DNA of 64,000 bases from Dictyophora rubrovolvata (taxonomy: Eukaryota > Basidiomycota > Agaricomycetes > Phallales > Phallaceae). Of this stretch, positions 58,400-64,000 are shown in pieces; position 1 is the first letter of the stretch; each line of letters begins with the position of its first letter. The DNA lies in the NCBI GenBank assembly GCA_029959195.1, contig CP114125.1:1798001-1862000 (forward strand), in the 5' to 3' direction. A model generated the notes under the pieces. That model was not told where the DNA came from and did not search any database. It worked only from the letters and a program-made list of their open reading frames with translations. Position numbers and translations under genes: made by a program.

Positions 58400-61300
58400 A
58401 ACGAGCAAGAAAGACATATGATACCTGGGTAGAGATGTTTCAAGGGTTGAATTGAGACTTACTGATAAGGGTAGCGCCACAATATATGCTGTGATTTTAT
58501 AAAGACAATTGCAATTAAAATGAAACTAGTGCAAGTTTTTTGTGGAGGAAAGATAAACGTCATTTCCATTGACTCCTTTCTGCCTTGCTTCGAAATGATC
58601 AGTTATCATTTCACCCTCGACATCATAAGCGAATAGGTTGTTTTAACGAAATAATTTGAGAAGGACAAACATGTATCTTCCGTTCGATTTGACAGAAAAG
58701 ACCCTAATGAACGAACTCGCGTTTAGATGCTCAAATGTCAAAATATCTTCTTGACGTTCTCCTATGTTTTTTTTTTCGGCTGTAGTATTGTTTTTTCTTG
58801 TTTGGCAAATTTTTAGAATGCCGACTGAATCCGTACCAACGAATTTATGCGCGTCTTGGAAAAGCTTCGTAGTGCAGAGGCCTGAATATCGGACTTGAGG
58901 AGGGGGCTGTAAGGTTGAGGTTGAGTGTAAACCCTTTAATCCCAGAGACGGGTTCCTACGGCCTTAGAATTGAGAAGTGTAGGTACGACAGTCGAGAACA
59001 AGAGCAGCAATTTTACTGCAGGAACCCGCGATTGAAATAGTCAGTAAAATAAGACCATACAACGCGATTGTGGGGTGGTAACGTCTCATCATGCTCCCTC
59101 AGTCAACACACCTGTTCAGATGATGGGTGGATGACAACACTCCCGAACATTAGATGATCCATGTCGACCGGAAGTTCCGGAAGACAGCAGGACAGGATGC
59201 GATTAGACAACACGCCGACAGGAAAAAGTGATGAAATTTGGAAATCTCATTTGTTTTGATTCTTTTTGTATCGTTTTTCTAAGATTGAAAGAGCGGAAAA
59301 ACATGGGGAGAAACGTCTGCCATTTGACGAGATTTTCATACTGAAATCAGCTCTGAGGTTCGTAACAAATTCGATAGTGATATCAGCGAACCGACGCAGT
59401 GCGTTGTAACTTGTTGATGTCCGATAGCGGAACCGCATACCCCTGAAAAGCCGCTTCCCAAAACTTAAGAGTCTCAGTTTCTAGTGTCGTGAATGTGAAA
59501 GTCATATAAAGCAAGGGAATAAGGACGAAGCTGGAGATGACGAGGTTGTATTCTGTGCCTTTTATAGCTCTGGTAAACAGACGACAAACAAGGTAGTTGT
59601 TACTTTCACTACTTCTTTCGAATAAATCTCCGACAATGTTTGAAGCGCCACATTAGACGAACAAGTCACGTTTATTGAGCGCGAGATTACGTAAGCCCAA
59701 AGGACAACTGCTTCTCGTGATGTCAGACTGGTCAATATGCAATCGTACACATTCTCACTGTAGACCCGTCTTCTCAAATACTGGATAAAAAGCCAAGCAT
59801 TCAGATTCTGCACGAATAAAATGAAAATGTCGACGGAAGGGCAATTCGTGCGCATTCCTCCACGGGCTCGAACAGTAGGACCCAAAGGGCGAGCCATCGA
59901 GTCATTTACACGCGAATGGATCTTATATTTACCATAATTCTCTGTTCACCCGCTGACACTGCGCGCAAGACCTGACAAGATTCGTTGGATTCAGTAGATC
60001 CGTGCTCTATTAGAAAGCCCAAAGTTTGTTTTTCACTATCGTGACAATTATAGCTGGATAAGGCGTCAGAAACACGCTGAGCTGGCAGTAGCCATGCGGG
60101 TGTGCGTGGATTGACACACGGATTCAATCCTATCTAGCACCTTTCTGAGTTAGGATGTTCTGTTATGACATGACATGTGATTCTAATGAAGTGGGAGTCT
60201 ACATAATTGTATGTCCTTGTGCCTCATTTATTGTTTGTTGAAATCATTAAGGAATACAGCACCCTGCTGGTTTTTTCGTCCAGCCTTCAGATTGTTATGA
60301 ACAATGGCAGGTAAACATGCTTTTTATATGACTACAGGCTTTAAAATGAGCTACGCTTTGTTGCTAGGCTGATCCGCTTCCGAATTAATCCACGTGGGGC
60401 AACGCTGATTCAATTCTTTTATCAGCTTATCGACACCATCTATGATAATAATCACTTGCAATCATCGAGGTCATGAGGTTGTAATTCTCCTTTCCTTTTG
60501 TCTGTTTTAAACCATCGTTTTGATCTAGACTATTTAAGCTCGAGTGGCGCAGAACGCTCCACTCAACCCGACAGAGCGACTTTTGCGGGAGACGCGCGAT
60601 TGGATCAACATGAGGTCGCATGGGACAAAGCTCCCCGTTTGGATAACAAGTATATTTCTCGTTGTTTTTACCTCAGCTTTCACCCTGAGCGAGACACGTC
60701 GTCAGGGCACAAATTCGGATGAAGCGACAACGAACCTCGGGCACTCCTATTTTCATGGGTAATTTAGTCTAAACGCTCTCGGAAATAGGGTCCTGTAAGT
60801 CAATCACTGCATCTTCCTGTTCCAAGCTTTTCTGTTCTTTCATGATACGTTATTTCAATGCAGAATATGGGGGAAACGTTCTAATCCAAAAAGACATTTA
60901 GTCGTCCGAATCCTTGGCCGGAGACAATTATGGCTCTTCAGAAGGTCATTTCACACAAGGAAAAACAGGAGATAGTCCAACTGGAGATAATCACCATGCG
61001 ATGATGTAACGCGGTTCTTGACCGAGTTCTTCCGTCCGTATACGTTTCTTCGTTAAGGCTAATCGGTGGTTCTCATCCTTTAATAGTCAGTGTTAATATC
61101 CGTATCATGGCAACAATACGGAAAAGGGAGAGTAACACCTCAATGAAGAACCTATTTTTGAGCTTGCTTCCGTGTGGTTGTCTACTGTCCACGTTCATAC
61201 AAAGTCCCAAGAAAGCCAGCAAGCATGCTGGACACGCATTCCAAGACCCTATCTAAGCGGACACGATACGCTAGTCTGAAATTTTTCCTTCCTCAATTCC

Positions 61301-61527
61301 ATCACACCAATTTTCCATCTGCTACCTCATTACGTTCGTCCTTTTAGGAAATGCGTCCCGTATGCAACCAAAGATGGAGCATGTGCTCATTTCGACCTCT
61401 GATTAAATTGAAAACGGGCTGTAGTCTCATCCTCAATAAAGCCGGCTTGCGTATAAAAATCAAGGAACCGAAGCCGAATTCTGGACGTCTGCAATTGCGA
61501 TTAGCACTTTCTCGCCGTAGATAAATC
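58400..61527. other. Intergenic 3.1 kb with unassigned frames
   Basis: No recognised gene. On the minus strand between about 59640 and 59393 one frame stays open (LVCRLFTRAIKGTEYNLVIS, SFVLIPLLYMTFTF, KFWEAAFQGYAVPLSDINKL) and looks like the last exon of a membrane protein, but I find no matching upstream exons. A plus frame at 60544-60762 includes a hydrophobic helix WITSIFLVVFTSAFTLSE. The right end holds the chitinase promoter, with TATAAAAA at about 61451. Confidence 0.35.
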
Positions 61528-63062
61528 ATGGTCGCGATATCCTTCTCGCTCTCTCTTGCGTTGTCTCTTCTTTGTTCTTTCCGTTTGATATATGGTGCAC
61601 CTAATGGTTCCTCTCTACGTCGATTGAAAGGAGAAGTTAGCATGTTCAACCATGGAGGAATCAACCCCCCTCCTGTAAAGGACAATGCTGTCTCGACTCG
61701 TCCTGCCACAGAACACGGAACGGGTCCCATATCTCCAGAAACAAGCACCTCTTCTCCTAAATTTGTCATATACAGCGATAAATGGGTCCAAGGTCTCACA
61801 GGGCCGCCAAACGTGACCGCTGTCGCTGTAAGTCCGAGCCTGTTTATCAAGGTCTAGCTCATCTACAATTCTTGATACCTTCGTAGGGTTATAACGTTTT
61901 GTGCGTTCTCAAATTTAACATCATGAACTTTTCAGTAATTCTCAATCATACGTGACAGTATACTTTCCTTCTTACTCACGGAAGGAGCATATGACAAAGC
62001 AGCCGAATGGACACAACTAACGGCGGCACAGCGCTCGACCATCAAGAGCCAATACAACGCGGCAGGAGTCAAGCTTCTTGTTAGTTTGTTTGGCTCAACT
62101 GATGCACCTACGTCGAACGGTGCCGATCCAGTTGCCACAGCGAATACGATGGCAGCATGGGCTATTCAATACGATTTGGACGGTGTCGACGTCGATTACG
62201 AAGTAAATCGGATCAATTCTTTTTTCGTCTCTTTCCTAACAATTTCTTACTGTAAACTAGGATTTCAATGCCATAGACGCAGGTAATGGTAAAGCCGAAA
62301 GCTGGATCGCTACATTTACGCAACAACTGCGCACTCAACTTCCGCAGGGACAATATATTATTACTCACGCTCGTACGTTTTTGTTTCTGCATTAACGTTT
62401 ATTCACTAACCAGTAAAAATCAAGCCGTGGCACCTTGGTTCTCGCCTAACATTTGGGGAGGAGGCGCGTATCTTACTGTTAATAAAAATGTCGGCAGTTT
62501 AATCGACTGGGTAAGTTTATACATCATCTTTCTAGTGAAGACTTGATGATTTGTTCTGTAGTACAACGTTCAGGTATCACTCTATTTTTCTCTCACTTAT
62601 AATTAATTAACGCCCCATTTCTCCTTTCAACCAGTTTTACAACCGTAAGCCTGAGTCTTATGAATATAATTAGATGAATTATTGGAAACTAACTCCCGAA
62701 TAGAAGGCACAACCGAATATACCACCTGCTCGGGACTCTTAACCAACTCCTCCAGTACATGGCCTCAAAGTGCTCTCTTCCAAATCGCAGCAAGCGGCGT
62801 GTCATTGAACAAACTTGTTATCGGAAAACCTGCAAATACTGGAGACGCAAATAACGGATACATTTCCCCTGCTACGCTTGCTACGTGTATGTCTCAGGCG
62901 AAAACGAAAGGATGGAACGCTGGTGTTATGGTTTGGGAGGTACGATTTCAAAAGTGCCCAAAACAAAAATGCAACTTCTCACTCTTTGATTCAACTTCAT
63001 AGTATCCTGATGCGACGGCTTCATGGATTCAATCCGTCCGCGCACAGGCATTTCCCGAGTAG
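61528..63062 (+). CDS. Secreted GH18 chitinase
   Basis: Hydrolyses chitin beta-1,4 links, here probably in wall remodelling or attack on other fungi. The start at 61528 gives a signal peptide MVAISFSLSLALSLLCSFRL with cleavage near YGAPNG. Then a Pro/Ser/Thr-rich prodomain, then the catalytic barrel: KFVIYSDKWVQGLTGPPNVT, YNVFILAFLLTEGAYDKAAE, GVKLLVSLFGSTDAPTSNGA, WAIQYDLDGVDVDYE (the GH18 DxxDxDxE with catalytic Glu), QLPQGQYIITHAPVAPWFSP and ASGVSLNKLVIGKPANTGDA, then GWNAGVMVWEYPDATASWIQ. It ends AQAFPE at 63062. No carbohydrate-binding domain. About seven introns. Short class-III/V-like GH18 of about 330 residues. Confidence 0.92.
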
Positions 63063-63656
63063 ACATAGAACCATGATATGCTCACTCCGTATCTCTACAA
63101 ACGTGACATCGGGAATATTAACAGACCTATTACGCTGAATTCTATACTTTCTATTTGGATCTTCATGTATCATTAGGCTGCGGGACGGATGGCCAATATG
63201 TTTGGTCATGTATTTTTCGAAAGCCTGGGTGTACTTTCGTGTATGTATTTTGTACAGTAGAGTTGTTTTACATTTGCTTTCGGATATATTTCCACATGAC
63301 CTTGACCCCATTCCAGAAATTGGTCTCAAGAGTTGAGTGTACGCAAACGTACATAAATGATGTACATAATCATGAGCGCGCCTGGAATGTGCAACCAAAC
63401 AACCTATCAAACCTTCACGTTGATATCAAAAAAATATTTTCTTTTAAATACTTCCCTGGCTGAGAATAATTGGTGAGTGAAACGGACGGCGAAACGGCCT
63501 TGAAACGGCTTATTCTGACATCCCCTATTACTTAAATAATATAGAATCATCACCTCCGACTTTGAAATCACTAGCTACACAAGATAGGCGACAATTCTAT
63601 ATCTTCTAATCATTCATGCAATAAAACAGTGAAAAAAGTTTTGAACAAAAAAAGGT
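63063..63656. other. Convergent spacer between chitinase and oxidoreductase
   Basis: Two genes meet tail to tail here. No ORF of note. Confidence 0.4.
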
Positions 63657-64000
63657 CTAGAGCTCATCTTCTGATACTATGACAAGGGTTTTACCCAAAT
63701 TCTTGCCATGCAAAAGATCAAAAAAGGCCTGGGGTACTTTCTCTAAACCGTATACTATATCCTCCTTAGTCTTTATCTTCCCGGAGGAGATTAGGGCTGG
63801 AACTTCTTGCATGAAGGTGGGGAGCCACTTCTCGAGAATATCATAAGTCAATATGCCGTAAAACTGCAATCGTTTTTTAAAAATCCAGTGTAAATTCTAG
63901 GAGTCATTGTAAGTATAAAATATTAAACTCTCTTTTCCAAACTGCAGGCCAGACAAACCTTGACGCCGTATTTTTCTTGATCATTGTATTCGGAGATGTA
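63657..64000 (-). CDS. Medium-chain oxidoreductase, 3' end only
   Basis: The 3' part of a paralog of the gene at 39.2 kb, cut by the window end. The upstream piece (63959-64000) reads YISEYNDQEKYGVK. After a short intron the exon 63657-63896 reads NLHWIFKKRLQFYGILTYDI, EVPALISSGKIKTKEDIVYG, LEKVPQAFFDLLHGKNLGKT and ends VIVSEDEL. This aligns along its full length with the end of the first copy (GLENAATAWVDMLKGKNIGK). The rest lies beyond 64000. Confidence 0.88.

Overview
The window is nuclear DNA of a filamentous basidiomycete, very probably an Agaricomycete. Nearly every recognisable gene is cut by many short introns (about 45-80 bp, mostly GT-AG, a few GC-AG), and the families present are typical of that class: a DUF6533 membrane protein, LRR-type F-box proteins, OPT and Dal5-type transporters, an FTR1/FET3 iron pair, a GH18 chitinase and a CBM19-like secreted protein. 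I found no tRNA, rRNA, CRISPR array, or LTR or viral element. Coordinates come from hand translation and hand splicing, so inner splice sites are good to within a few bases where motifs match and less certain elsewhere.

Layout: 0.5-1.9 kb DUF6533 membrane protein (+); 4.4-5.1 kb ribosomal protein eL14 (+); 6.4-10.3 kb OPT peptide transporter (+); 10.7-11.7 kb MTH1-like Nudix hydrolase (-); 11.8-14.9 kb an F-box gene and a decapitated tandem copy (-); 15.1-16.7 kb ATG18 (-); 17.0-18.6 kb EME1 (-); 19.8-22.0 kb FLVCR-like MFS transporter (-); 23.0-25.4 kb Dal5-like MFS transporter (-); 25.4-29.2 kb gene-poor; 29.2-33.8 kb divergent FTR1 (-) and FET3 (+); 34.1-38.3 kb accessory DNA with a broken paralog of a GPI-type gene, a pogo-like DNA transposon, the intact GPI-type gene and a long inverted-repeat element; 39.2-40.9 kb medium-chain oxidoreductase (+); 41.0-42.7 kb large F-box protein (-); 43.5-44.2 kb low-complexity protein (+); 44.5-47.0 kb kinase-like protein with a long unknown N-terminus (-); 47.2-48.0 kb Helitron relic and hairpin; 48.6-49.7 kb protein with two VHL beta domains (-); 51.1-52.3 kb secreted double cupredoxin (-) divergent from a CBM19-like secreted protein (+) at 52.7-53.9 kb; 54.9-58.4 kb three tandem small beta-trefoil-like proteins (+); 61.5-63.1 kb GH18 chitinase (+); 63.7-64.0 kb the 3' part of a second oxidoreductase (-), cut by the window end.

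The clearest functional unit is FTR1 with FET3, a ferroxidase-permease complex for high-affinity iron uptake. Their shared promoter carries three perfect copies of the fungal iron-GATA site ATCTGATAA. The right half of the window is rich in secreted products (GPI-type protein, cupredoxin, CBM19-like protein, beta-trefoil proteins, chitinase). Candidates for undescribed biology are the kinase-like protein, the double-VHL protein, the beta-trefoil array, and the two non-autonomous elements that carry small ORFs.
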